Assembly: GCF_000143415.4 (NCBI RefSeq)
Contig: NW_003314310.1
Location: forward strand, 1,118,611-1,182,610
Direction: 5' to 3'
Source of the DNA: Selaginella moellendorffii
Lineage: Eukaryota > Streptophyta > Lycopodiopsida > Selaginellales > Selaginellaceae
Length of the DNA: 64,000 nucleotides
Shown: positions 20,108 through 34,928 of the stretch, piece after piece
How positions within the stretch are numbered: position 1 is the stretch's first letter
How the letters are laid out: each line of letters starts with the position of its first letter
The notes under the pieces: model-generated
Told to the model about the DNA's origin: nothing
What the model saw: the letters and a program-made list of their open reading frames with translations, nothing else
The model's database searches: none
Made by a program: the position numbers and the translations under genes

Positions 20108-21527
20108 ATGGGTATCGAAGGCGATGGCAAAAGGAGGGCCGACGAGACGCGCATTCGCAGGCTGCAGAAGATTTTAGGCAGCAAGCGCGCCTCCCCTACT
20201 CTCTCCGGTGAGTGGCGATCGATCGCGATCCATTTTATTCATTCATCTTAGGCGAGAAAATGCGATCCCAGGGTGCTCGGAAGTAGAGAATGATCCGATT
20301 AAGAAGCTCAGCACCGCGACGCAAAGCGCCCTCAATGATCTAAAGCTTGGTAACGATCGATTGGAAGTTTTGAGAGCTCGATCGAAAGTTTTTTTCCCAC
20401 ACGTTTTTTTGTTCTTGTCTTCAGAGGTTTCTAAGATGAGGAACGATTTGGAAAAGCTCACAGAGGAAGTTCACGCAGCAAAGAAGCTCGAGGCTGTAAG
20501 TTTCAAAGAGGAAGTTCTGTGCGTGATGTGATTTTTCTTTTTCTTTTCTTTTTTTTGTCCAGGAATCTAAAGGGACAGCGTTAGACATGGAGAAGCGTTT
20601 CACTGCTCAGATGGAGGAGTTCCAAAGGAGCCTTGCATCGCTACGAGGAGAGGTACACCTCTAGCGTCCGGTTTGATCCTCTAACCAGGCTGATAATCTC
20701 TCTGGTAAAAGGAAAAGCAAATTCTAAGGCGTTGCTGTTGAAGGATTTGCCAGGGACTCAAGCGTTGACAAGCTCGCCAAATCTAAGGAAGTCAAATGCG
20801 TCCAGTCGAAACATCGGCCCAACAAAGAGGTAAGGCGATCGTTTCTTGATGGAAGAACGCATTTTCAACAAGCTGAGACTTTTTCATTTTGGCAGTCATA
20901 CCATCAATGGCTGCTCTTCGGATGTTCACAATGGTAAGTTTTCGATTATTTCTTCTCCTCCTCGTTCCATTCTAAAGCTTCGTTTTGATCTTTGTAGTTG
21001 AAGCTCAGAGAAAGGATGTTGTCATCTACACAAACCCGCAACACATACAACGAACCGTTGCTGCTGTTCGTGGATGGCTTCGAGAATGTGAGCGTGCTTT
21101 TCTTCTTTTTCTTCTTTCATTTTTACGATCTCAAATAACACGTAAAACTCCTGGTAGCTCCGACTCCACGAGAATCAACGAGCAAGGATCAACGTCACGA
21201 GGATCCTCTCATCCACATTCCCACATCCTCGTTAATGAGCTCCATCCGAAACGAGGCAAAGCTTTTCAGCAAGCACCACAAGAAGGCAAACAACTTGTCT
21301 CGGAGCGAGTCCCAGAGCCCGAGCACACAAGTGGAGTCCATCTCCGAAGCGTCGGCCAGCGTCAAGGACACAGTGCCCCCGGCAATGCGAATCCTGCAGA
21401 GAAGAAACATGAGAATGGCCGACTTGCTTGGAAGGTTTGCTTTTCTTTGTTGTTCTTCTCCTTTGTTTTGTTTCTATGATTCTAACGCGGAAGTCTTGTG
21501 CGCAGCAGCGAATCCGACGAAGACTGA
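20108..21527 (+). CDS. Hypothetical coiled-coil protein
   Basis: About nine small exons can be joined in frame, starting MGIEGDGKRRADETRIRRL and ending MADLLGSSESDED. The middle part (VSKMRNDLEKLTEEVHAAKK, then MEKRFTAQMEEFQRSLASL) has heptad-like spacing and should form a coiled coil. A compact segment, DVVIYTNPQHIQRTVAAVRG, follows, then a basic Ser-rich tail with PPAMRILQRRNMRMADLL. I do not recognise the family. The basic N-terminus, coiled coil and Ser-rich tail would suit a nuclear or chromosome-associated protein, but that is only a guess. The acceptors at about 20270 (CCCAG) and about 20727 (TTCTAAG) were chosen because the alternatives hit stops. It starts 109 bases after the RPH1-like stop. 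Confidence 0.6.
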
Positions 21528-22638
21528 CTGACTCTTTCCATTTGCGCGTTGGAGGTAAGGTACGTACGTCCTCTTGCTTTGGCTTTTTGCCTTTAGAAGA
21601 ACAAAGCAAAAGTGAAAGCTAAAGAACACTACTGTTGCTAATGCTGTGCTAAATGATCATCTCCAGCACTGAGTGACAAAGATTTGGCAAAGATGAAGGA
21701 ACAAAATCGAACCCACGGGTACTTTTCTCTGTCAATCTCATCTCTGATCCAACACTGTTGCTATCGACAGCTGCTGATGATAGTCTCTTTCGCTTTTGCA
21801 GTGTCGATCGATCAAACAAAGCAAAGCCTTGAAAAAAATGGAGAGAGAAAGCGAAAAAAGAACAAAAAAAAAAAAACAAACTCGTAAAGTTACTGCTACG
21901 CCAGAACTGGTTGACCACTTGTTAACACGTCGAAGTTTCTAAAGTCAAATACGCAGGGACTTTTCCCTCTTCGTGGAAGAGAGAGAGAATAAACAATCTT
22001 TCTTCTCGCTAATGTTAGCTATGTCCGATCAACGAAAGAATTTCCCTCTCTTTCGTAACTCGCGGCCGGGGGATCGCAGCCGTCGATCCGCGAGCGTTTA
22101 AAAGGGGGCCGGGGAATGTAAATGGGAAAAATGGGACGGTTTAAGATTAAAGAGGGGCCGCAAACACGCAAGAGACTGGGCGCCTCGCGTCTCTCCGCCG
22201 TGTGCTCTTCGCGAATCGCGCGCGAGAGAGGTATGTTTGATCTTCTCCTCCCCCGCCTCCTCCACGATCCGCGCGGCGCTGCTGCTCCCGGGCGATGATC
22301 TCTCGCGCCGCGGCCGGGCTTTCCTCGTAGGTCAGGATGGTGCTGCTCCAGCCGCCGCGCGCGATCTCGGTAGACTAGGCAATGGCGGTCACACGCGGCT
22401 CGTGATTCCGAGTGAAATTTCGGGGAGGATTGGATTGCTTTGACCGGGATCGGCAGGAACAGGTCTAGGAGGTGTCACGCCAGTTTGGATTGCCGGGAGC
22501 CCTAAACCTCGCGCTGGTTCTCTGGGAAAGAACGCAAGAGAGGTCTCTAGCGACGAAAAAGAAGGCATCTGGAGAGCTCATGTGTGGAGGACTTGGTAAA
22601 TTTCTTCTCTAGCGAGCAACAAAGGAAGAAGGTCGTCA
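21528..22638. other. Intergenic and 5' leader of the C2-GRAM gene
   Basis: Contains the 3' flank of the coiled-coil gene, an A-rich stretch (about 21860-21880) and, from about 22060, a GC-rich region with GCGCGCGAGAGAG typical of a plant promoter and 5' untranslated region. Short open frames at 21684-21887 and 22237-22443 have no recognisable content. Confidence 0.5.
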
Positions 22639-25515
22639 ATGAGAAACGTGGTCGAGATAGCGATGCAAGTGTTGCTACCATCCTGGGGAGAAATCAACGT
22701 TTCCTTTGCGGCGGCGGTGCTGGTGATCTTCATTTTTGGTGTTGTGCGGCATGTCGAACGTCTGCGAGAAGCTGCCGGGGGATTTTTTCTCTCCGCCGCG
22801 GAGGACTTTGGTGTGGAGGGAATTCGCGAGAGGGAGCTGGAGAGAACGAAAGAGGTATTTGAAATCCTATCTCCCGCTTTGGATGATTGTTTGCTTTCTT
22901 TGCCTTTCTTGGTCTTTCGTTTTCGTTTCTCTTTCTGGTACTTGTGTTTTTTTTTTTTGTTTCTCTTTGGAAAGCTTGGGATGCTGCATATGATCAAAGT
23001 AATGCTCTGGATGTTAAGCTTTGCACATGTGATATTCTTTTCTTTTCTTTGACATGCAGCATTGGGGCTTTTGCTGTAGAACTCTTCGAAAGTGGACGCG
23101 GGAAGCCAGCCTATGTACTTCGTTAAGGTATACGAGCCCCCTTCCAGGTAGTCATTGTGACAACGTAACGAGCGTCTTCATTTTCCTGCAGCTGGAACTT
23201 CTAGCGGCGAAGAATATAGCAGCTGCGAATCTAAATGGAACGTCTGATCCTTACGCGGTACTCACCTATGGTTCTCAAAAGCGTTTCAGGTGCCTACACT
23301 TATTTTTTGTTGTTTTGAGCATAAGTCGAGTGTTTTCTTCAGCTCTTTGGTTCCTGGTTCAAGAAATCCCATGTGGGGAGAAGAATTTGACTTTTATATT
23401 GATGACCTCCCAGCTCAAGTACGTGAGTTAACAATTTTTTTTTCTCTTCCACCACTGAGTTTCTATCGCTTTTTTCAGATCATAATAGCGATTTACGACT
23501 GGGATATAATCTGGAAAAGCACAGAACTTGGCTCGACAACCATCGAGATCAAAGAGGAGGGACAAACAGAAGCTATTTGGCATTCTTTGATTGGCACCTC
23601 TGGACAGGCAAAACGTTAAATTTTGTTTTAGTGGTGCTTACTACTTTTTCTCTCTTCAGGTTTGCGTTCAAACATGTACTCGCCGTGTGCCAACAGCAGG
23701 GTAGGAACTATGTTCTATTACGAAGAGAAAATGACACATACTAGCTCATCGCAGGACTGTTGCTGGAACCAATCGACGACGATTTCTAGAATCGCCGACT
23801 GGCACAGAAGTTCGTCAAAAGCCGGGGCCGCTGCAGACAATCTTTGACCTGCCTCCTGATGAAGTATGGTTTGACGGTGATTTTTGCTTCATTTTCTTAA
23901 AAAACATTGTCCGTGCAGATGGTTGAGCACAAGTTTTCATGCGCGCTGGAGAGATCATTTTTGTACCATGGGCGTATGTACGTGTCTGCTTGGCACATAT
24001 GCTTTCATTCGAATGTCTTTGCTAAACAACTAAAGGTACGTCACCGGCGACATTTTTTTCCAGGCTATTTACTTTCTTTTCTAGGTCGTGTTGCCTTACG
24101 ATATCGTAGAAGAGGTAAACTCTGTCACTTTGTCCATTTCATATCTATGTTCGGCTTATAGATCAAGAAAAGTCAGCACGCCTTCATCAACCCCGCGATC
24201 ACCATCATTTTGAGGGCTGGTACAGGTGGTCAGGGTGTTCCTCCTCTTGCTAGTCCAGATGGTTGGTATCAAGTTTGTTTCTGCTGGGCTACAGCGATCT
24301 AAACAACATTCTTGTCTGGATATAGGTAGAGCAAAGTATAAATTTGCATCCTTTTGGAACCGGAATCATGCACACAGGGTTCTCCAACGCGCTGTGAAAA
24401 ACTATCAAGGAAATGAGGAAGCCGCGAAGCAGGTCTGGCTAAGTGTAACCTCTGGCATTGCAGAGACTAATCGATTATCAATTTTCAGGATAAGTTCATG
24501 CGAGTTCACAGCACAAGGTACCAGGAACAGCAGGTCGTACCATTTGTGTCTAGTGTGGATGAGACTACTCCGATTGAAGAAACAAAAGTGGTGCAACCTT
24601 TTATCAAAGACGACGTTCTAGTTGACATTGTAGAGGTTAGTGAATTTCTATTGAAGCTGGCTGACATTATTTGTTGCAGGATATGCTGCCTTGCTCTGCC
24701 GAGCAATTTTTTGCTTCCGTACTAAGCGACAAGTCGGACTTTACGACGCGCTATCGAGCAGAGCGCGAAGACACTGAATTGCAGGTTCACTTAATTCTGT
24801 GTGCGTTTCTTAGCTAACTCGCTGCAGCTCAGATCGAACCATGGCGCAATCCGGAGGAGTACAGCGGTATTCTGCGGAAAGTTACGTATCGAGCAAAGTG
24901 TAACAGCCCAATGTGTCCTCCAGACACCGCAATGACTGACACACAGCACATCTTCTTTTCGGGCGAGAAGAAACTACTGGTGCTTTTACAAATATGCCCA
25001 CGCCGGTTAGAGCTAACTCGTGATCTTGTTACTTCCAGCATTGGGAAAGCATTCAACAGGCGCATGACGTTCCATTCGGTTCCTCGTTCGAGGTAATCAC
25101 TCGACTATGCGATTTTTCGTTTTTGGTTCTACTTCTTTGCACAGATCCACGCAAGATGGACAGTGGAAACGCTCTCGGAATCAAAGTGCAAGCTGAGCGT
25201 CAAAGTTGGTACGGAAACTCTCGTTGGGACGAGCTCCACTTGCTAACTCTTTGATACATTTTAGGAACTAACTTCAAGAAGCGACTGTTCATGGCGTCGA
25301 AGATTCGAAGTGGTGCTGAATCTGAGGTACGCGAAAACAAAAGTCCTAGCGTTTCCAGTCTGATTCTTCGTTTGCAGTACAAAACTGATGCAATGAAGTT
25401 CATCGAGATCATCAAGAAGGGTCTCAAGGAGACCGGTTCTACCGCCAACGATGAATCGAGTGTTTCTACTCCGGCCTTGGAGATTCCCCTCGTCGGCACA
25501 GCAAAGACTTCGTGA
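22639..25515 (+). CDS. C2-GRAM-VASt membrane protein, BAGP1-like
   Basis: A many-exon gene. The N-terminus ([20 protein letters not shown]) is a membrane anchor. A C2 domain follows ([41 protein letters not shown]), then a GRAM domain ([53 protein letters not shown]), then a VASt domain ([37 protein letters not shown]) and a short tail ending at 25515. The order matches Arabidopsis BAG-ASSOCIATED GRAM PROTEIN 1, linked to immunity and cell-death control. VASt domains bind sterols or lipids and GRAM domains bind phosphoinositides, so an ER-plasma membrane contact role is plausible by inference. The exon after [12 protein letters not shown] appears to use a GC donor (CAG/GCAAAA) at about 23607. 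With that choice and the acceptor ATACTAG at about 23748, the family's GQVC junction and RRRF segment stay in frame. Confidence 0.82.
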
Positions 25516-25843
25516 CAGCAAAGAAAGAACAAACAATTCCTGACAGTTTTGGTAGAGAGAAAATGACGTATGGAGAGGATGATTTGATTGACAGCCGTGG
25601 ATCTGGTGATCCGGAATGTCATGCCGATGCAGAGATCTTGGCCGCACGTTGACAGCGGTGGAATCCGGACGTGTAATGAGAATCCAATCGACGTGAAATA
25701 TCATAAAAAGCTCTAGTCGCGAGAGAGGCATTTCATTGTTTGAGCGGCAGGGCAGGATTTTCGGACGGGCGTCTTCGAACACGCCTAGACGAAAAGCCTG
25801 GGAGCTTCGTTCGATCTCTTCTCTTGCCGCCGGAAGCTACTAA

Positions 25844-27535
<1,692 letters not shown>

Positions 27536-28247
27536 AAGAAAAACTCGGGGAAAAAAAGTGTGGCTTTTAAAAAATAAAGATGTGTGACAACGAAGTAAAG
27601 AAGTAAAGTTAATTTGACCTAATTCGTCATTTGTTTATGGTATAAAGTTAATTTGACCTAAGTTAGACATGTCGTACGGCATTAAATTAAATACTTCTTC
27701 CCCCTTTGTTGGAACTTTTGCCATATATTGTCCAGCAATCATGCAAGGCTGGAAGCAACTATGGACTTAGATTCTTCGCAACTGTAAAATAAGTAAGGGC
27801 AAATGCAGTCAACGCATCTTGACTGACTCGGAATAATTCGTGACTCCAACCAAGTGATTGGCATCGGCGAGCTTCTTCTTTATTGTTTTTTCGGTTTCCT
27901 TTTCCTTTTAACTTTCCAGTATCAAACGTCCTCTACAAAAGTGAGTTGAGGCAAAGGGATCAACTGAGATCATCATCCCTCCCGAGCCCAACAAAAGAAT
28001 GGGTCATCATTTTTCTTGCAAAACTGTTATGGGATCTTCTTGCTTGCTTGCTTGCTTCTTGCTTCTTGCTTGTTCTTGTCTTTGCTGTGTTCGTTTATCT
28101 GCTTTATCCCTGTGTCCCGTAAAGCTAAACCCCCCATTCCCCAGCATTTCTATCTCCAGCTATCTGGGAGCTATCTCTAAGCTGACCAAAGGAATTATAT
28201 TACAAAATCTCCCACCTCTTTCTCCTCGTCGTCGACGCCCCAACGAA
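27536..28247. other. Convergent 3' region between tubulin and UGE
   Basis: No gene. TAAAGTTAATTTGACCTAA occurs twice in direct orientation (near 27604 and 27644). A CTTGCTTGCTTG simple repeat lies at about 28038-28075. Polyadenylation-like AATAAA is at 27571. Confidence 0.6.
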
Positions 28248-30057
<1,810 letters not shown>

Positions 30058-30089
30058 CCTCGTCCCAAAGAATCCTCCTCCACCACCAC

Positions 30090-31721
30090 CTGAGAGAGAA
30101 AGAGATCGAGCACAAAGAAACCACTGAGAAAATCGCCAAGAACACGAAGGACTCCACTCCAGCGCATTAAAAGGCATTAAAGTCTCATGCAGGAATTCAA
30201 GGCAAAGCCAAAATCAGGGCAAGCGAGCGAAGCAACGAATCCAATCCAGAATTCTTGGCAGCCAAGGAAAAGAAAAGAAAAAGAAAGAAGAAAAGAGGCT
30301 CCTCGCATCACTCGCCCAAGCCAAGAACAAGCAAGGAGACCTGATCTCGCCAAGAACTCCAATTGGAGCTCAAAATCCCCCGGATCGAAAGGAAGCGATC
30401 ACAACCCATCTGGGAAAACGCGGAGAGGGACTGACCTGGTTCACGCGGCGATGGCGATGGAGGGAATTCGGGGCGAGCCACCTGTGAGCGATTCGGGGAC
30501 AGGAGATCAGCTCTCCCCGTGACCGGGAGCAAATGGAGGAGGCGCCCCTCAGTAGCCAGCGTGACCGACCGCGCAAGAACAATGTGAGTGGAGTGGTGGA
30601 ATCGCGCTCCTCGCTCTCACAGAGAATCGCCCTCTTCCCTTTTCCTGGCCAGGAAATAAAAAAAAGAGAGAGAAAGAGAGAAAAGGCCTCCTTGTGCTCG
30701 TCTTGTAAGTGTCGTGAAGAAGCGTTGGGTGGAGTGAGCGGGATTGGATCGCCAATTTTGGGGTCCGCGTTTTCGTTGCCCACCCTATATATTTTCTCCT
30801 CGCTCCTGTTTTTCTCTTACCCGGTATATACCCTTACGGCGTAAGAATATTCTGTTAGATCGCGTACGGGCCCGAGAAATTTGGAACGCAAGAACGAACT
30901 AACTATACGTGTGGTAATGGATGGCTGCCTCGCGTCCATTCGAGAAAGGTGGCGGGCAATGTGAGAACTTTGGTTGCCTCACGCCTCCCCTGTAGCCCTA
31001 AGGTGGCGGAGTATGATAAGTTGGTGCGTGGGATTTTTTCAATCTAATCTTAGGTGGCGGCCACATGCATGCACAGGCTGGAGTTGTAGATTCTCTTTTT
31101 GACAAAGGTGGCGGCGGGCTGGAGTTTCTGGGAGAAAATGGCGTGCAAGTAAATTTGGTGTCGATCGTTTTGACACGAAATCCCGGCGCTTGTGATAAAG
31201 ATTGTGAGAAGGATGGGATTAAAAGCCAGCGTAACAGATAAGGATAACGGACCACACGCAGCGCAACATTTGATTCGACACGCTGGATTGGGATATGCTT
31301 CCGGCATATTCTTGGTTGCGTATGGACATGCGTGATCACATCCATGAGTCATCCATTCATACACATTCATCCACAATTTGGAGAAAGTGGATTTTAGGGT
31401 TTTGAGGCGGGATTAGGGTATCCAGAGGCATGGCGCAGGCGATGGAGCCCATTCGTCCCCTCTGCCGCAAGCGCCGGCTGCCGCGAGGTAATCTTAGCTG
31501 CGGGGATCAATAGATTTGACGCGCCGGCCATTCTCGTAGCTGGTTTGCCGAGATTTAGGGGGGCTGTAGCTTGAATCGCCGCCGTGGGGATCGGCGAGGG
31601 CTCTGGGGAAGGCAGGTGGGCTACTGATGGCGGATCCGCCCAGTGGCCCATCTGCCTGTGGTAGCGCACAGGGAAAGCTTGTAGATTTTCTAGTCCAGGA
31701 TCGTCATTCCATAGAGGCAGT
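30090..31721. other. Divergent promoter region between UGE and CCR4 genes
   Basis: Holds the 5' leader and first intron of the epimerase (minus) up to about 30850 and the 5' leader of the deadenylase (plus) from about 31380. Short frames on both strands show no known domain. A small upstream open frame (31430-31513) precedes the deadenylase start. TATA-like TATATATTTT lies at about 30785. Confidence 0.5.
31430..31513 (+). other. Upstream open reading frame in the CCR4 leader
   Basis: A 27-codon frame starting MAQAMEPIRPLCRKRRLPRG and ending at TAG 31511-31513, about 210 bases before the main start at 31722. A possible GTAATCTTAG mini-splice lies inside it. If retained in the mRNA it would lower initiation at the main ATG. 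No conservation evidence is available. Confidence 0.3.
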
Positions 31722-33966
31722 ATGCTGAGCGTCCTGCGCTTGCATTTACCGTCGGACATTCCTATTGTAGGCTGCGAGCTCTCTCCCTACGTCCAACTAC
31801 GGCTTCCCGATGGGACTACCACGACTGACGACGTTCCAGTAACATCTCCCATCGATGGATACTATCTTAGGTGGAAATGGTAAAAGAAAAGTGTTTTTTT
31901 TTTCCCTCTACTCTATTCACTTTTTCTTACGCATTCAATCTTCCAGGTGCCGAATCCAAACTGACAAGAGAGCATCCGTGTGTAGCGTGCATCCCTCGGA
32001 GCCTGCGACTCTTCAGTGTATAGGCTGTTTGAAAGCTAAGCTGCCAGTGAGCAAGAGCCTCCACTGCTCGTCCAAGTGCTTCTCCGATTCATGGCGTCAT
32101 CACCGGGCTATGCATGCACACGCCACAAACATTGCTCGAGAGAATGGGGCCGAGGAAGACGAGTTGTTTGGACGGGGTGGGTCTGTAGGCGGGGGTGCTC
32201 CAGTGAGCAACGGTATCATAGGAGGGCCTACGAAGACACAGGACCAGAACGGAACAGAGATATGGGAAGTAGGCTCTGTGAAAACGTATACGCCGACGGA
32301 AGAAGACGTAGGACATGCTCTCAAGCTGGAGTGCGTGGTTATGTCGACGGCCACGGGCATGCCAACAGGGGGACTCTCTAACTCTCTTCTCACACAACGG
32401 GTTATTCCAGCTCCGTGTCCACCACCCAGGAGAATGGTTCAAGTGAACACCATTGACGGGCTTGAGTTGGATGGTCGGCTGGGGGCTCCAGGATCTTTCA
32501 CGGTTCTGTCATACAATGTACTGGCTGATTTGTATGCCACCAGCGACATGTACAGCTATTGCCCCCAGTGGGCTCTCTCGTGGGCCTACCGACGGCAAAA
32601 CCTGCTGCGCGAGATTGTGGGCTATCGAGCGGATATCCTGTGTCTGCAAGAGGTATGCTCTCACAGGACTTCTACGTATAATCTCTACATGATTGTTTCA
32701 GATTCAAAGCGACCACTTTGACGAGTTCTTTGCTCCGGAACTTGAGAAGCACGGATATTCGGCGGTTTACAAGAAAAAGACTGCAGAGGTATTGTCTAGT
32801 GCTAGGACACTCAAACTTAATGCCATGGGGTTCAGGTCTATGCTGCGGGGGTGTACACTATTGATGGTTGTGCTACATTTTATCGCAATGATCGGTTCTT
32901 ACAAGTCAAAAAATACGAGGTAGATTTTTAATTTCCTAATCCAAACCATTACAAATGGTTACACATTACTGGATCAGGTGGAGTTCAATAAGGCAGCACA
33001 ATCGTTTTCAGAAGCTTACATGCCCTCTGCTCAAAGAAAAGCAGCTCTCACCCGCCTTCTCAAGGTTTTCTCCGTTCGCTGTGTCATTGATACTGACTTG
33101 GCCTCTGCATTAGGATAATGTCGCTCTCATTGTGGTGCTGGAGGTCTTGGATTATCCAGACCCGTCTAAAAAGCAATTGATCTGTGTGGTAAGCTACATG
33201 CAGTGGGATCTCGACTTCCAACACCTTTTCCTTTTCAGGCCAATACTCATATTCATGCGAATCCTGAGCTGAAAGACGTGAAACTATGGCAGGTAGAGTA
33301 TCCCTAATAGCAATTCGCGTGATCTGAGTTTTTCTCTTCAGGTGCAAACTCTTCTTAAAGGTCTGGAGAAGATTGCCGCAAGCGCGGAAATTCCCATGCT
33401 TGTTGCTGGTGATTTTAATTCTGTTCCTGGCAGGTCAGTCTCTACTTCTTGATTCCCGAGAGTGCCAACTTGTTTGTTTTTTGTTCTCAGCGCTCCACAC
33501 TCCCTCCTGGCCACAGGAAGAGTCGAACCAACTCACCCGGAGCTTGCCATTGATCCTCTTGGAATTCTAAGACCTGCGAGCAAGTTGTGCCACCAATTGC
33601 CTCTGGTAAGAACTCGAGCTTCGTTCACTCTTGACTGGCTTGTTATATTTACAGGTAAGTGCGTACTCAGCATTATCGCGGCGTGATGGTAGCAACGAGC
33701 CCCTTTTCACAAATTGCACGAGAGATTTCCTTGGTACGCTGGACTACATATTCTACACCGGTGAGTGTTTAGATGAAGCGATTGACACAAGCAAAACGTT
33801 TTTTTCTCTGTTTGCAGCGGATTCAATAGTGGTGGATTCACTACTCGAGCTTTTGGACGAGGAGAGCTTGCGGAAAGACACAGCGCTCCCTTCTCCAGAG
33901 TGGTCGTCAGATCATATAGCGTTACTGGCGGAGTTTCGGTGCAGACCTTCCAGGCTGAGGAGGTAG
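31722..33966 (+). CDS. CCR4: CCR4-type carbon catabolite repressor deadenylase
   Basis: Eleven exons join in frame from ATG 31722. The N-terminus (MLSVLRLHLPSDIPIVGCEL) is the plant CCR4 form, followed by a Cys/His-rich MYND-like segment (CSVHPSEPATLQCIGCLK, HCSSKC) in place of the yeast leucine-rich repeats. The nuclease domain shows FTVLSYNVLADLYA, DILCLQE, GVYTIDGCATFYR, ANTHIH, LVAGDFNSVPG, LDYIFYT and SDHIALLAEF, with the expected Glu, Asp and His of Mg-dependent EEP nucleases. It shortens mRNA poly(A) tails as part of CCR4-NOT in the cytoplasm. The first exon (31722-31879) carries the N-terminus and joins the Cys-rich exon at TGG(W)-TGC. Confidence 0.93.
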
Positions 33967-34517
33967 CAAGGGGGAAAGCTTTTGTAAAAGAGAGATTCTT
34001 CTCTTGGAGAGCCAGGCTCGATGAGAAGGGAATGTCCAAAGTAAAAACAAGCAAAAACTAGGATCAACTGTGTTGTGTGGAAAATGGTGGTATTGGGTGT
34101 AGTACGCACGGAATACAGCGCGAGTAGCAGGAGGAATATTTGTCTACGTTGGGGTTTCAAGGTGATATTTTGAGGTAACAGTCATGTGATATATTTTCCT
34201 TGTGGTAGTGATTATAGTTTTACCAGCAAATATTTCAAGCAAAGCAGATATTATAATTGGCTTTGGCGATAATAAATAGAGATCGGCCTCAGAGACGGTT
34301 TGTATCCAAGTCGTAGAAAATAATTGGATTTTATCACTTTAAACATTTTGAGCACCTTATGTGTTCGAATCCTGTCCAGAGCAAATCTAACGGTAAAAGG
34401 TCTTTTTACCAGGTGGCCAGATCATGAGGTGGTGCAGTTAGTGAGCCACACTTGGCACCCATGCAAGAAGAGAGAAGGCCAGCAAATAGCGAAAATTAGG
34501 GCTAGATCTAGCGAGCG
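33967..34517. other. Intergenic, no recognised gene
   Basis: AT-rich 3' flank of the deadenylase and the presumptive promoter of the small gene at 34518. Nothing recognised. Confidence 0.5.
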
Positions 34518-34880
34518 ATGTCTCGATTGATCCATTTGACGAGGAGGTTTGTCCTGTCCGGGCAATGCCAGAGCGCGAGTAGCACGAGTTCTTTGGTCGC
34601 GTCTTCTTCTTCGTTGGAGTTTGGGTTTGGGCAGAATTGGAGCTTGGATCAGCAGCAGCAGCAGCGATGGTTTTGTGGCCAGAGCGGATCGAAAGGTGGA
34701 GGAGAACCGGATGATGATAGCAAGAAGAAAAGGTATGGCAAAGTCGGGCACAATGTTGCTGACGAGAGCTACAAGGAGAGGGTGAAGAAGAAGAAGGATG
34801 GGGATGAGGAGGAAGAAGAGAGCTTGGAGAAGACGAACTATGATATTTCAAAGAGAACTCGGCCCTCGGGTGAGGAGTGA
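34518..34880 (+). CDS. Small hypothetical protein, probable mitochondrial presequence
   Basis: A single-exon frame of 120 residues. The N-terminus MSRLIHLTRRFVLSGQC, then Ser-rich, lacks acidic residues and has spaced Arg, as in mitochondrial presequences. RWFCGQSG may mark a cleavage region. The rest is hydrophilic, with KKKKDGDEEEEES and a C-terminus ISKRTRPSGEE. There are no catalytic motifs. It lies 48 bases tail-to-tail from the BAHD gene on the other strand. Some small mitochondrial proteins of plants look like this, but I do not recognise the family. Confidence 0.5.
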   Translation: MSRLIHLTRRFVLSGQCQSASSTSSLVASSSSLEFGFGQNWSLDQQQQQRWFCGQSGSKGGGEPDDDSKKKRYGKVGHNVADESYKERVKKKKDGDEEEEESLEKTNYDISKRTRPSGEE

Positions 34881-34928
34881 TCGAATCCAAGAGTTTGGAT
34901 GTTCCACTATACTCTATCGATAATTTTT

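Noticed and set aside
28038-28075. CTTGCTTGCTTG repeat as a regulatory element
   Set aside because: Simple-sequence repeat in a convergent 3' region; nothing suggests function.
30177-30362. Upstream minus-strand frame as an N-terminal exon of the epimerase
   Set aside because: A consensus acceptor at 30090 leads into an exon with its own ATG at 30057, and epimerases do not need the extension.
31394-31759. 121-residue minus-strand open frame over the CCR4 leader
   Set aside because: It is antisense to the deadenylase first exon and leader, with no family content; the plus-strand N-terminus matches plant CCR4.
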